From contig CM049322.1 of the NCBI GenBank assembly GCA_026874595.1, forward strand, positions 34,244,340 to 34,308,339: DNA of 64,000 nucleotides. The letters run 5' to 3'. Below are positions 34,651 to 46,144 of the stretch, in pieces. The stretch's first letter is position 1. Each line of letters starts with the position of its first letter. The notes under the pieces are model-generated. The model ran no database searches, was not told where the DNA came from, and was given only the letters and a program-made list of their open reading frames with translations. The translations under genes and the position numbers were made by a program. This DNA is from Sipunculus nudus (lineage: Eukaryota; Annelida; Sipuncula; Golfingiida; Sipunculidae).

Positions 34651-37600
34651 ATGCTTAACTTTAAAGGAAATCTGATTTCTCATAATATCGCCCATCCAGG
34701 TCGACGGTCAGGTAGTCCACATGGAACGTCTTTTATACATAAAGACTCATTGAACATAATGTCCATTAATGTAAGGGGTTTAGGCATCTTTACAAAGAGA
34801 AGAGAGATTTTTTATTGGTTACAAAGAAAGAGAAATATAGGAATAGTTTTCATGCAAGAAACTCACAGTAGTAAAGAAACAGAAGATATATGGAGAGCAG
34901 AATGGGGACATAGAATCATATATAGCCATGGTACAACAAAAGCAAGGGGTTCAGCCATATTAATTAAGAACAATATTTCTTGTGAAATTGAAAAGCAAGT
35001 TATAGATAAAGATGGAAGATTTGTGATTTTAGACTGCTTACTTAACGATTATAAGATCACACTAGTAAATGTGTATGGACCTAATAACGATTCACCAGAA
35101 TTTTATGAAAGGTTATTTTTAGAGATTGAAAATATTCCTAACGATCACAGGATTATCGGAGGTGACTGGAATGTCATATTAGATTTAAATTTAGATCAGT
35201 TAAACAAAAATCAGAATAATAACAGTAAAGCTAGGAAAACAGTTCTTGAATATATGGAAGAAACAGAAATGGTTGATATCTGGAGACAACATAATCCTGA
35301 CTTAGTTAAGTTTACATGGGTCCGTAATAACCCTGTACCAGCAGGTAGCCGGTTAGATTATTTTTTGGTGTCATTTGGATTATTGGGGAATGTTACAAAC
35401 ACACACATTGCCCCTTCTCATAAAACTGACCATCTAAGTATATCTCTTGGACTTGATATGTTTATTCATAATAGAGGTCCAGGATACTGGAAACTAAATT
35501 GCTCTTTATTAAATAATCAAGAATATAATGATCTAATTAAAATAACCATTAAATCTGCACAAGAAGAAAATAAAGAGAGTAACCCTACTTTAATGTGGGA
35601 TGTAATTAAAATGTACATTAGGCGAGAAACTATTAGATTTATTAAAAACTTAAAAGAAATAAAAAATGTAAAATTGCAACATTAGAAAAAAAACTTGAAT
35701 CTCTACAAAATGCAAATAACCAAACTAATTTAGCTGAAATCAAAACAAAACTAGAAGATCTTATAGAATCAGAAACAAAAGGAGCCATTTTCAGAAGTAG
35801 ATGTAGATGGTATGAAGAAGGAGAAAAACCATCTAAATATTTTCTCAACCTTGAAAAACGAAACTATAATAGAAAAGTGATAAACAAATTAATTTTAAAT
35901 GATGGAAAAATTATCAGTGATGCAGAGCAGATTTTAGCTGCAGAAAAGAATTATTATGAAAAATTGTATACCTCAAAATTAGTGCATCAGGAACTTCCTA
36001 AAAGCTCTTTTTTTCCAGAACTAAAAAGAATTGAAAAACTTACAGATCAGGAGAGAACTTTTTGTGATACAAATATAAATGAAAATGAAATTTTTGAAAA
36101 CTTAAAATCATTTTCTAATAACAAGACACCAGGCTTAGATGGTATTCCAGCGGAATTTTATATACATTTTTGGCATGAAATAAAACAACCACTCACATCC
36201 TGTATAACATATAGTCTAAATTCAGGGAATCTAAGTACATCACAAGGACAAGGTGTTATCAGTTTATTACCAAAAAAAAATAAATCACCCCTTGAAATAA
36301 AAAATTGGAGACCCATAACTTTATTGAACACAGATTACAAATTGATTTCAAAATGTTTAGCACAACGAATAAAAACCATTTTGCCCAAGTTAATACATGA
36401 TGATCAAACAGGTTTTGTAAAAGGCAGATATATAGGAGAGAATATAAATAAAATCATATCAGTAATTAACAGTGCAGCTGAACATAACATTGAAGGATAT
36501 TTAACTACAGTAGATTATGAAAAAGCGTTTGACTGCTTAGAATGGCCCTTTATATGGAAATGTTTAGAGTATTATGGTTTCGGAGAAAATATTATAAACT
36601 GGATACAAATCATGTAGCAAGGAGGGAAAACATGTATTATTAATAACGGATGGTGTTCACAGTTTTTCAAGGTCTCAAGGGGTGTGAGACAGGGTTGTCC
36701 CCTGTCCCCTTATCTTTTTGTTATCTGTGCAGAAATATTGGCAAGGAGAATAAGAGAAGAAAATATATTAAAAGGGATTACGATAGATAAATACCATTAT
36801 AAAATATTGCAGTATGCAGATGATACTGTACTTTTGTTTTCAGATAAGGAGAGTATCTTAGAATGTGTAAAAATCATGAAACAGTTTGAGAGTATATGTG
36901 GTCTTAAAATGAACCTTAATAAAACTGCAGTCATGCCTTTAATTAAAACACAAACCAATACAGTATTGGTAAAAACATATATAACTAAACAAGGCCTTCA
37001 ATGGTCTGAAGGTCCAATAAATATCTTAGGCATCTTATTTAGACCTTCACTATATAAATTAATACCTGACAATTACATTCCGAAATTGGAAATGTTAAAA
37101 AAAGTCATACGTACCTGGTCATCCCGATATATGACACTGGTTGGTAAAATAACTATTCTTAAATGTCATGCGCTTTCCCAGATTACATACCTATTATCAG
37201 TCTTACCATCCCCCACACCACACTATATAATTTTAATGAAGCAAAAAATATTGAAGAAGTACTTGGACAGACATTATGGTATAACTCCCATATTAAAATA
37301 GATAACAAAGTTCTTTTCAATAAAAAATTATATTCTTCAGATATAAAATATATAAAAGATATAACTGTTGAAGAAGGGGAAGCCTACAGATTTAATACTT
37401 TAAAAGAACTCCAACAGAAAACAAATGTGGAAATCAACTACCTATTTTATAGAGGTTTATTAGATACAATTCCACATAGCTGGAAAAAGATGATGAAAAA
37501 TGGAAAAACAACACAAGTCTTTCAATACAAGGTTGATGCTTTATTAAATTTGAGAAGTGCAACAAAACAAGTATATGATCAAATGATTGAATATAAATAT

Positions 37601-38098
37601 GAAGAACTGACTAACCCCCTGCACAAATGGTGTGTAGATCTTAAAGTACCTTTTCAAGATCAGACTCTCCAATCATATGCTAAAATTAAAAAAGTCACTA
37701 ATTCAGTTCAATTAAGAATGTTCCAGTATAAACTTCTCTCACGAATTATATATTTAAACAGTCATCTTTATAAATTCAAACTCACTGATTGTGAAAAATG
37801 TACCTTTTGTAAAGAAGAAGTGGAATCCTATACACATTTCTTCTGGTCCTGTAATTTTGTAAAGTTATTGTGGTTAGAATTGCACAATTGGTTAAAATTA
37901 CACAAAGTTATTGAACAGCCTGTACAATTTGACTGTGTTAGAATAATATTCGGTGATTATTCAGATATAACTGGAAGTATTGTTTTATATGTTAAATATT
38001 ATATATATACTTGTCGAAGTAAGAAAAATAAACCATCATGTAAAGGTGCTATTGAATATGTTAATATATTATGGACATGGAATATTATATTGCTCTAA
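34651..38098 (+). pseudogene. LINE ORF2 (endonuclease plus reverse transcriptase), broken
   Basis: The endonuclease domain (34651 to about 35400) has SINVRGL, MQETHSS, VNVYGPN, GGDWNVIL, SRLDYFLVS and SHKTDHLSI, so all APE-type catalytic positions look present. Breaks follow. A frame change of one base lies near an A run at about 35655-35690. An in-frame TAG sits at 36615-36617 within the palm region. A second frame change is at about 37215-37260. The reverse transcriptase shows KTPGLDGIPAEFY, NWRPITLLNTDYK, TTVDYEKAFDCLEW, RGVRQGCPLSPYLF and the catalytic QYADDT. After the last frame change the sequence resumes at a LWYNS-type motif usually found well downstream of the thumb, so an internal deletion is likely there. 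The C-terminus keeps CEKCTFC and HFFWSC, a Cys-His finger. Confidence 0.85.
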
Positions 38099-38361
38099 AG
38101 AACAAAAAGACCTACTTGCACAATGATAAATGGCAAAGGTTACTCTTTTTGAGAAACAAATAATTTTTTTTCTTCTTTTTTTTTTTTTAAATTTTTAGTA
38201 AATATCTAGAAAATTAAAAATTACAGGGGTATATATGTGCACATTGAGAACAAAGTATCTGTTGGAGTGTTTGTATGTTAATGGCACTGATTGTCTATTT
38301 CTATGTTGTTTTATGTATGCTTTTGTTGAAATAAATATTATATAAAAAAAAAAAAAAAAAA

Positions 38362-38621
38362 GAGCAAAAGATAGAAATGATATTTTATTGTCTAAACATG
38401 TCATAAGATTCACCAAACGTAGCTGTTTCTTAAATGCTTAAATATATGCTGTTGTATAAGGGCGGTTATCTTCTCCCGAGACTTAAATGTGGCCTACCAT
38501 TCTATTTTATGACAAATAACTCTATACCTTTCAAACACATCGCGATTATAGTCCTATTCAATGAAAAGCTGTTACACTTATTTGAGCAAGCTGGTATTTG
38601 AATATAATAGAAAGTTACTGA
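38362..38621. other. short spacer between LINE and MITE
   Basis: No feature recognised. Confidence 0.5.
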
Positions 38622-38624
38622 TAA

Positions 38625-38917
38625 GGCCGACAAAAATAAAAGGTATGTTTCTCAGGCACCGCCCGCATCGAAAATTTTTATCTTAATTAGCCGCTTGGAC
38701 ATTTCTTTCAAGAAGATAAAATCATACAATTCCCTTTGTCATTTAGTGCTTTTACTTGTTTAGCCAAAAAAAAATTCTGTTATTATCATGCTTTTCCCTT
38801 ATCATTTGACATTTTCATGGAAACAAACAAAAAAATTAAGAATAAAAAAAAAACCGCCCGCCCGCATGGATTTCTGAAAAAAGTGCCCGAGAACCATACC
38901 TTTTTTTTGTTTTGGCC
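38625..38917. mobile_element. Harbinger-like MITE, copy 2
   Basis: Reverse-oriented relative of the element at 891-1198. It begins GGCCGACAAAAATAAAAGGT and ends CCATACCTTTTTTTTG followed by TTTTGGCC. TAA flanks both sides (38622-38624 and 38918-38920). The subterminal CAGGCACCGCCCGCAT and GTGCCCGAGAACCATACC match the other copy. It lies 264 bp past the LINE tail. Confidence 0.75.
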
Positions 38918-38920
38918 TAA

Positions 38921-40560
38921 AGGTTTACAATCCAAAGAGAATATTCATGCATGCCGGGGCGCGCACTTCTAATCGAATGTCTTAAATTACATAACGCTTT
39001 CCGTCAGATATGAACAAATTATATTATTTATATAAATTCTCTTAATCATTATGTATTTTTAAATACACCACAAGGAAAAGCAAACTAGCCCCCCCCCCCC
39101 CCCCCCCCCCCGGGCAAACACACATTTGGTGGCGCCATCTAGAGCGTTTCACATCAACTAATAGTTGGTTACCATGAAGAATGCTCAGACAGGTAACACT
39201 TGATCAGGGGCGCATTGCATTTTGCATTTTGTCCGTGTGTATGTGGGGGGGGGGGGGGGGGGGGACCCTTAGGGACTCTGTCGATGTTTTGTTATAATAA
39301 CATTAATTATATCGATTTTAGATAAAAACTTGTATTAGATGAAATGTCATATGCATATATTTGATCTGAATCTGAACATAGATTATTTTTTAACCTTCTT
39401 TGTATCTAATGTTTGGAATAGTGACATACTTTAATCTTTCACTAAATATTTAGCGGTCGTTGAATCTATCCAAGATACATATACATGCACATAACGATTC
39501 ATGTAAATAAATAATCGATTAGGAATTAGCTCAGGTTTTGGAAATTAAAAATTACATAGACAAATATTAATAAAAAAAAATGATGAATTTTGTCGGGTCA
39601 CTTTAATGATGATTTAAGATAAATATCAGTTTTCTATATATCAATTATATAAAACACACCGTTTTAGCAACGCCGATGCCAAGCTCCCTGAAGAAATGTT
39701 CTTCAGATACATATAGGTTTCCATATAATATCAGCAAATAGTGAATACAAACGTATAAAGACGATGATACGTCTGAGCTGAGAATCTGTTAAGTACTATC
39801 GTATATACAGGAGGGAGATGCCATTGTAGGTGTTATATTTTGATATGGCAAGCCAACCGATTGATAATTTAGCAATTGATTCCCAGCCGACAAAAGAGAA
39901 CGCCCCCACCCCCAAATACTACTTTGACAGACTCGTTGGCATATTCACATTTAGTGACAGGCCGTAAATGACCACAGAGTCAGTGTATTCGTTGTCAATA
40001 TATGGGTTGTATCTGCAGGCATCCCTGTCCACAAGCTGTGAGTACTATCTCTATATGTATTGCTGAGGGCAATATGATCAGATCAGGCCTAATGGCCTTT
40101 AGGTATATATTAATCCATATGAATATTGGTTATTCCGACCAATGTTAAAGGTAATTCCATTGTGAAGGTGGAAACAACCGTTTAACCATGCATGCGTTTG
40201 AAAATCGGAGCACTAAAGTAGTGATGGCATAGAATGTTTAAGACGTTTTCCATGCAGGTTGACTTGTATAAAGGCCTAAAGAGAACTGTCTGATTGTGCA
40301 AAATACTGTAAAAAACATGCGAGGTACTGCCGCCACATTGTTTGGGAACATGTGTATGTGAAATCGCAATGGAAATACTCAGATAAGAATAATATATAAG
40401 ATGTACACTTTTTGTCTATGATATTTTCAAAATGCTTCTGTTTCTGAGTGGTCTTTATGCTAACGAAAGCTCCGCCTTGGTTGAGCAGGTGATCCGAGCG
40501 GTTCGCAACATAGCCTTAAAGGAACAAAATCAGGAGCTTAATCATGGCTACTCTTTCACA
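38921..40560. other. intergenic, with facing C and G homopolymers
   Basis: Holds a C run of about 22 (39090-39111) and a G run of about 19 (39246-39264), roughly 135 bp apart and complementary. No gene is recognised. A CAGGGGCGCATT sequence at about 39206 resembles a MITE end without a visible partner. Confidence 0.5.
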
Positions 40561-40670
40561 CTATCAGTTCAGTTTTGCTTTATATAAATGTTTCTCAGCA
40601 AACCATCCACGCAGACGGTCTCGTTTCCCCGCATACGGCTATTTAACACCATGTTTTGGCTCTGCGTGTT

Positions 40671-40710
40671 GGTAAACACAGTCTGTTTACCATAACAAGG
40701 CCGCGTGACC
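40671..40710 (-). repeat. dispersed conserved segment, copy 2
   Basis: The reverse complement reads GGTCACGCGG, CCTTGTTATGGTAAACA, GACTGTGTTTACC, matching 30149-30206 with a 16-bp gap in one copy. The local block (40600-40900) is CpG-rich and contains further forkhead-like TGTTTAC motifs. It could be regulatory. Confidence 0.55.
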
Positions 40711-42102
40711 GGAGGTCCGAATAAAAGAGGCATTACGCTGTGTTTCAGCCTGCAGAAATATGTACATGTATTACATATTTTTGGCCAAGTCAGACAGGGC
40801 ATCTCCTGATTGACACGTGTTTAGGCTCAGCGATGGACACGGCCTCTCGCGCTGTGTTTATGTTGACACCTTTCATCGCGCCCGGTCCACTGTTTTAACA
40901 GTTGTTTACAGGAGAAAGCAAACGGTTTTTTTTTTCAGGGCAATATATTTGGCTTGTGTATATATATTTTAAAGGGAAGAAGCTATTTTTCGTGTTTACT
41001 CAAGATGCTTTATAAGTGATTGGGCCCCTTTAACAGATGACATTTTGTAGCAAGACGAAATGGAGGTGGCTCTCTTGAATTTTCTACCACCATTCAACCG
41101 AAAGACTATCCTGTAGGACACATAGCTATTTCATGAAAACAGGGTACTGTTACTACTTTCCGCAACATAAGATAAACTGGAATTGCAATCAAGTAAATAT
41201 CAAATAAATCTGTTGCATCAAACATCAAATTGCTGTTTGAATATTTTTGTCTGAAAATGAACACGTGTACTGATTAGCAAACAAAATGTATGTGCACAGG
41301 TTAGAGTACGTAACCTTGAATAAATCTAATGGATCCCTGCCGAACTGCTGAACGAGGTATATGCATTATATATTATTTGTTTCGTGGAAACCTATCACGT
41401 ACTTATGCTTAGTCCGGTGTGTTGCTCAGATTTTATACAAACGAATTTAAATGATGAAATCATCCAAGACGAAATAATTGTTTATATATTCAATACCTGA
41501 AAAGTGCATCCATTCGGTTGTGAAAAAATGATTATTAAAACATGCATTTGAACACGTGTGTTTATTGTCAGGCTGGCGTGCTTATTCGAATGGTACAGTG
41601 GCAAAATAAAAAAAAAGAATAAAATGTACATTTTATATTAGATTGATTATTTACCTTGAATATGACTACTGTTTGCTTCCGCCTTTGTTTTCGTTAATGG
41701 CCCCACGAGTTTGATCCCAGCAGCCTGTGGTTGACCTGACTTGACCATCCACTATTTGTAGCAGTGTGGACTGTGTTCAGGCGAGTTCCATTTCGGTTTG
41801 GGTCTACTTTTTTGCGTAAGATTGAAAGATTTAACACTGATTTGATTGAATCGATTAACAGTGATTTGTTAAACAATGATTATTTCGAAAATTAAACTAA
41901 AATACTTTTATGGCACGATCCTACCAGTTCATGAGTTTTAGTAAGGTACCTGATTAAAAACCCCTTTAAACTAGCCTTATGTAAATATCTGATGTGGCAT
42001 TCAAATGGACTAAAGAAGGAAGCACTGTCATAAGTAAAATTAGTCAAAGTTTGCGAAACACGTGACTACACTAGTTCGCAAATCCTAGTCACAAGCAGTA
42101 CC

Positions 42103-42103
<1 letters not shown>
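40711..42103. other. intergenic, no gene recognised
   Basis: Mixed AT-rich DNA. No splice-bounded open frames convince. Confidence 0.45.
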
Positions 42104-42144
<41 letters not shown>

Positions 42145-42145
42145 C

Positions 42146-42206
<61 letters not shown>
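42104..42206. repeat. (AAT)n followed by (TA)n
   Basis: About 40 bp of AAT units, a short GCG break, then about 60 bp of TA repeats with one TG interruption. The bases after it (ATAAAGGGTAATTATGT) also occur in each unit of the 132-bp array at 56731-57258. Confidence 0.95.
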
Positions 42207-42209
<3 letters not shown>

Positions 42210-43908
42210 GGTAATTATGTTTAGAAAATATAAGCAATAGCAAAAATAACAACACGAGTGACATGAAATAAAGAAAACGTCAACCAACACATTGTATAAC
42301 AAACATTCAAGGAGATGATACATAGAGATCACTCTACGTTCTATCTACACAGTTGGTCTTTATATGCAGATAGATAGGATACCCTTTTTTTATGTAGATT
42401 AAAATGTAATGTAGTATCTGCCTCTGACATTGGGTTATGTGTTTCCAGGTTGCGCATAATTTTCAAGTGCCCAGTATTTGTCGTTAGATTACACTTAGTC
42501 CCAAGTGTAAATTAATGTTGACCTTAATTGAAAAAAATGCTTCTAGTTGCATAAATAGAATTCCTGCGTTATTTACAAAATGAGATATGTGTTAGTCATG
42601 TTTTGGCAGCTTTAGTTTGTTTGTTGTCTGTTTCCGTGTTACCAATCCGATAAAATTATTGACATTTTAGATAAGCTCGGAATAGATAGAAGGAGCAATT
42701 GATTAAATTTTAGGGGTTGTCGGGATAACCATTGGGATCCAGACATTTTTTGTAGGAAAATGCTGCATTTCTGACAATACCATATGGGGATATGTAGCTG
42801 CCTTGGTTGAATTCTGCGCTCTCTGAGTGCTTTATTAGTTAATGGAAGGAGTACTCTATAAGTTATAACGGCGTTCCCCTAAAAAGACACCAGACTACAT
42901 TACAATGTCATTGTATGCATATGAGCTCTCAGAACAATCCGTCATGCTGTGAATACAAGCTGTCATGAAAGACAAGGTGATACGGCAATTGTATGTGTAT
43001 AAGATTTCAGACAACACCACGTTTAACAGTAATGATGCGAGTGTGCATCAATTAAATTTATCAACTGGCTGTCACACAACAGCGGGTTATAGCTCAGCTG
43101 TCAGTTAAGACCATTAGTCAATGTGTAAATGTGACACGCATCAACAGAAGGGCTGCCATAGTCACGTGATACGTAACTGTGTGGCTGTTTTAGACTGAAA
43201 GGCTTCTCGTTAATGCTTTACCTGGCATTGCTACATACCTACATTACATTTGACAGTTGGGGTTTGAAAATGCACAATGAATAATTGAATAGCTTAATTG
43301 GCTTTCAGCTGTATTCTGAAATATCATGCATACGGACTTATTGAGGCAGATTGTAATTATAGGCATGTTTCTGGAAAAAAAGGAAGATTTATGTAGCTTA
43401 TAAAGTAATATAGTATACTGATGATTAATGCACGGGACGAGACCATATATGTTTCCTACGTCAATTCAGTGTTTACTTTTATTTCAAACGGCATATCATG
43501 GTGCGTGTAAACTATTTAAAAGTGTTCTACAGATATGCCTATCAACATGTTAATATAGACAAATGAAAAACAATTTTGAAAACATATAACTTTAGAATGA
43601 CATCTTAAATGATTTGATTGTTTTCATTCAATGAAAAAATAGCTATCTGTGGCTGTGTGACAAAGGGTTAGTCTTGAGTCAGTTTCTGTCGCACCTTTCC
43701 CCAGAGCAATCTTATATTTAGCTTCTATACAGGGAATAAGGCCGGGCCCTGATAGTAAGCTGTTGTAAGGTTTCTGTCTCAAAAGAAAGGTATTTTATCT
43801 TAAGTAAATTTAATGACACATTATTTAAAGTGGCTTATGACCCAATAAACAAATAAATCAACAGTTGTTAGTATTTTCAAAATGCGTATTCTGTAATTTC
43901 TCCTGCAG
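42207..43908. other. intergenic, no gene recognised
   Basis: AT-rich; no exon, RNA gene or repeat was recognised. Confidence 0.45.
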
Positions 43909-44016
43909 ATCTCTTCCCAGTATCCCTTTGTTGTTGATTCTCATTTATACAACCGTTTAATGGCCCAGGGAACTAATTCATTCTTCTCCTGGTGGGTCCA
44001 TAGGCAAAGACAAGAC
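43909..44016 (+). CDS. candidate internal exon, unknown protein
   Basis: A consensus acceptor (TTTCTCCTGCAG) and donor (GAC then GTAAGG) bound 108 bp that is open in one frame only, phase 0 to phase 0. It encodes 36 residues including QYPFVVDSHLYNRLMAQG and SFFSWWVHRQRQD. It is not recognised. Together with the candidate terminal exon at 44303 it would make a small plus-strand gene immediately upstream of gene A. It may be real or a chance pairing of sites. Confidence 0.3.
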
Positions 44017-44302
44017 GTAAGGAAATGTTTTAAATACCAAGGTGACCCGTTTGCCTTTACCTATACTTTAGACGCCGTTATTTGGCATATTTTGTTTCAA
44101 TCATCCAATTTTGGGTTATTTTAATTTCATATATTTTAGAAATAAATAACATACAACCTTCGTGGTGTCCTATTTTAAATAATAATGCATATTTTAAATT
44201 ACTATGAGTTAGCGTATCTATACAAAGGGACTGGGAGAAATGACAACAGGAATCCTTTTCATAGCTAATCTATCAATATGTCTTTTTTTTATTATTCTTC
44301 AG

Positions 44303-44380
44303 CTTGTGTTACAGAGAAATTGCAGTAACATTTCCAGATTTTATTCATGTGTACATTATTTTACTGTACACGCAATATAA
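44303..44380 (+). CDS. candidate terminal exon, unknown protein
   Basis: A strong acceptor (TTTTTTTTATTATTCTTCAG) precedes an open frame of 25 codons ending in TAA at 44380. It contains an N-glycosylation-type NCSN site (RNCSNISRFYSC). The phase fits the candidate exon at 43909-44016. An ATTAAA lies a few bases downstream. No family is recognised. Confidence 0.22.
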   Translation, partial: LVLQRNCSNISRFYSCVHYFTVHAI

Positions 44381-44751
44381 CATTTATTTTTATTAAAAAG
44401 CACGCTTGTTGAAAAAGCACTTATTTTTTCTATATTTAATGTATTTTGTAATATATAGATAACATACTTAAATCTATTCATTTTTTTCAATGCCTTTCCA
44501 GCATAAAATGATATATTATTTCATACCTATTGTATGTTTTGAATTAATAGTGAAACATCACTTGTGTTTATCAATTTAATTCAGTTCGGCGAAGTTTGGT
44601 TTTGCAGTTTTTATATTTTATTTTGCACTGTATACAGCCATCTGTGCCAGATGTGCAACACTTTTTTAAAGGACAGGTTAAAAGTGCTGCATAAATGCAA
44701 ATACACCCCTTGCCAAAGTAAAAAAATGTTATTCTAATTTACAGATGTACA

Positions 44752-44815
44752 ATGCATGAAAAGTATACGATAAGGTCATTTGTCATTCTCCTATGGACGA
44801 CATACCTCATGACAT
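44752..44815 (+). CDS. gene A exon 1: signal peptide
   Basis: ATG at 44752 encodes M-H-E-K-Y-T-I-R-S followed by a hydrophobic core FVILLWTTYLMT, a plausible secretion signal. The exon ends after one base of a codon at a good donor (T then GTGAGG). Joining to the exon at 45390 completes a Cys codon and keeps the frame. This phase-1 junction is the same as in genes B and C. An in-frame alternative donor downstream is weaker. The start is the first ATG in this frame. Confidence 0.55.
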
Positions 44816-44927
44816 GTGAGGAGACCGACGTACAACGATTCATATGCAGAAGACCAATATCGGTGTTTTGCTGAGTAAATGATTGAACATAAATGTATCA
44901 ATATAGTTTATATACTAATATGTTATA

Positions 44928-44933
<6 letters not shown>

Positions 44934-44974
<41 letters not shown>
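44934..44974. repeat. (TA)n microsatellite
   Basis: About 41 bp of TA repeats in intron 1 of gene A. Confidence 0.95.
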
Positions 44975-44977
<3 letters not shown>

Positions 44978-45149
44978 AAATAGCTAGTCTTTCTAGGAGG
45001 CGTCGCTCTTGCTCTTTACCTTCACTTCAACAACCTGCTTTTTATTTTCCCTTCAACTATAGACTAATAAAAACAAAGAGAGCTAGTGACGCATGTGTAA
45101 TCTTTAGGCCTGATGAACCATGCATTACCAAGTTCTCATTACAGTTTTT

Positions 45150-45270
45150 CTGCTCGGGGCACACCCTGGTGTTAGAACCCATAGAACCTTGCTATTCAGA
45201 GCAGCGGTTACAAGAAAGTATTTATGGGACGACTGCAGTTTATAACCACTGGAGCGTGTTTATCTTAAAG
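45150..45270 (-). mobile_element. possible tRNA-type SINE relic
   Basis: The minus strand holds CTCCAGTGGTTATAAACTGC (A-box-like) and, further on, CAAGGTTCTATGGGTTCTAA then CACC (B-box-like GGGTTCTAACACC). It resembles a decayed tRNA-derived SINE in gene A intron 1. The open plus-strand frame that crosses it is probably accidental. Confidence 0.3.
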
Positions 45271-45389
45271 TGTAACTTTAAATAGCGATTATAAATATTT
45301 TAAATATATTTGAGAGATAAATAAAAGAAAAGTGTGTATTAAAGAAATTGACTTAAGGTGCATGAATCTATATCTCAATCATCTTTCAG

Positions 45390-45752
45390 GTTTCAGACCA
45401 TGGGTATGGGGTGAATGGTCTCCTGCGAGTGAATGTGTGAGAGGTCAAATATCAAAGCATCGCCATGGTACAGATTCCGATAAACCCGGCCAATCACATA
45501 ATGCCAGACAGGAAGAGCAAATGTTCTGTAATTCTGAATACAAGATTTACGACAATACGGTAAAGGCGAGAGAGAATCCAAACACTGACCAGATGATTTT
45601 TAAAAATATCACCTCAACAAATGAAGATAAGGGGCATAAAAAGAACACTGGCCTCAATAGCGGCACATCCTCCCGGAGTTCAAGCGTGACTTATGAGGAC
45701 GAAAGGACCTACGTCAAAGTGCAAAAACCTGTATCTAAACGTGAAATGAAAG
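45390..45752 (+). CDS. gene A exon 2: thrombospondin-type-1-like (TSR-like) module
   Basis: Acceptor CATCTTTCAG; donor AAAG then GTGAGT; phase 1 at both ends, the symmetrical phase typical of shuffled extracellular modules. The first 45 residues (FRPWVWGEWSPASECVRG onward to MFCN) have the W-x-x-W-S...C pattern of TSR domains, including a WGEW C-mannosylation-type motif, but only two cysteines instead of the usual six. The remaining 75 residues are a polar, Ser/Thr/Lys-rich linker. The module is clearly paralogous to gene C exon 2 (shared F-R-x-x-x-W-G-x-W-S-x4-C, HR, G-x-SH and Q-x-E...C). It sits between a signal-peptide exon and lectin exons, so the product is probably secreted. Known TSR functions (adhesion, matrix or complement-like recognition) are not directly transferable. 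Confidence 0.7.
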
Positions 45753-46144
45753 GTGAGTTATCAGATTTAAGCTCTCTCATGTTAAAATTGTCAAATTTTG
45801 TTGAATAAGCTTCTGTTATATTGGAAAGCATGTTGTATCAATCATCATTCCTAACAATACAGGCATTTCAACTTAAATACCCGTGAATCTCTTTCTTAAC
45901 TCCAAAATGACCGATATGAATGCTTTTTTAAAAAATATCAGAACATGCGGCCCGCGTCAACGTTTCACCAAATGATTTTACATTTGGATTGATCATGTCA
46001 TTAAAATTGACTTTCTGATTCAACAAGCACTGCATAGAGTCCTACAGTATACAAAATAAAAAATAATGCACTTTAAGTTCCTGATCTAGACACATATAGA
46101 TAATAAATATGAGCTCTTTTTATCGGAATATGTTTTGGTCATAG

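Larger units (their letters stand above)
32940..38361 (+). mobile_element. L1/Tx1-like non-LTR retrotransposon (LINE), nearly full length
   Basis: A poly(A)-ended LINE with a GC-richer 5' region (start approximate), ORF1 at 33249-34151, an inter-ORF gap of about 500 bp, and ORF2 from 34651 to 38098. Then come a 3' untranslated region, AATAAA at 38330 and an 18-A tail at 38344-38361. ORF1 has the L1 ORF1p plan, and ORF2 has an APE-type endonuclease, a reverse transcriptase and a C-terminal Cys-His motif. ORF2 is broken in three places, so this copy cannot transpose itself. No target-site duplication could be matched, so the 5' end may be truncated or diverged. The few breaks suggest a relatively recent insertion. 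Confidence 0.88.

Noticed and set aside
40019-40037. 19-bp segment between CTGCAG acceptor-like and GTGAGT donor-like sites
   Set aside because: Not a multiple of three, weak pyrimidine tract, no neighbouring exons; likely chance.
44974-45285. About 100 codons open on the plus strand between gene A exons 1 and 2
   Set aside because: It begins in a TA tract, has no start codon or good splice sites, and its right half overlaps a tRNA-type SINE-like segment on the minus strand.
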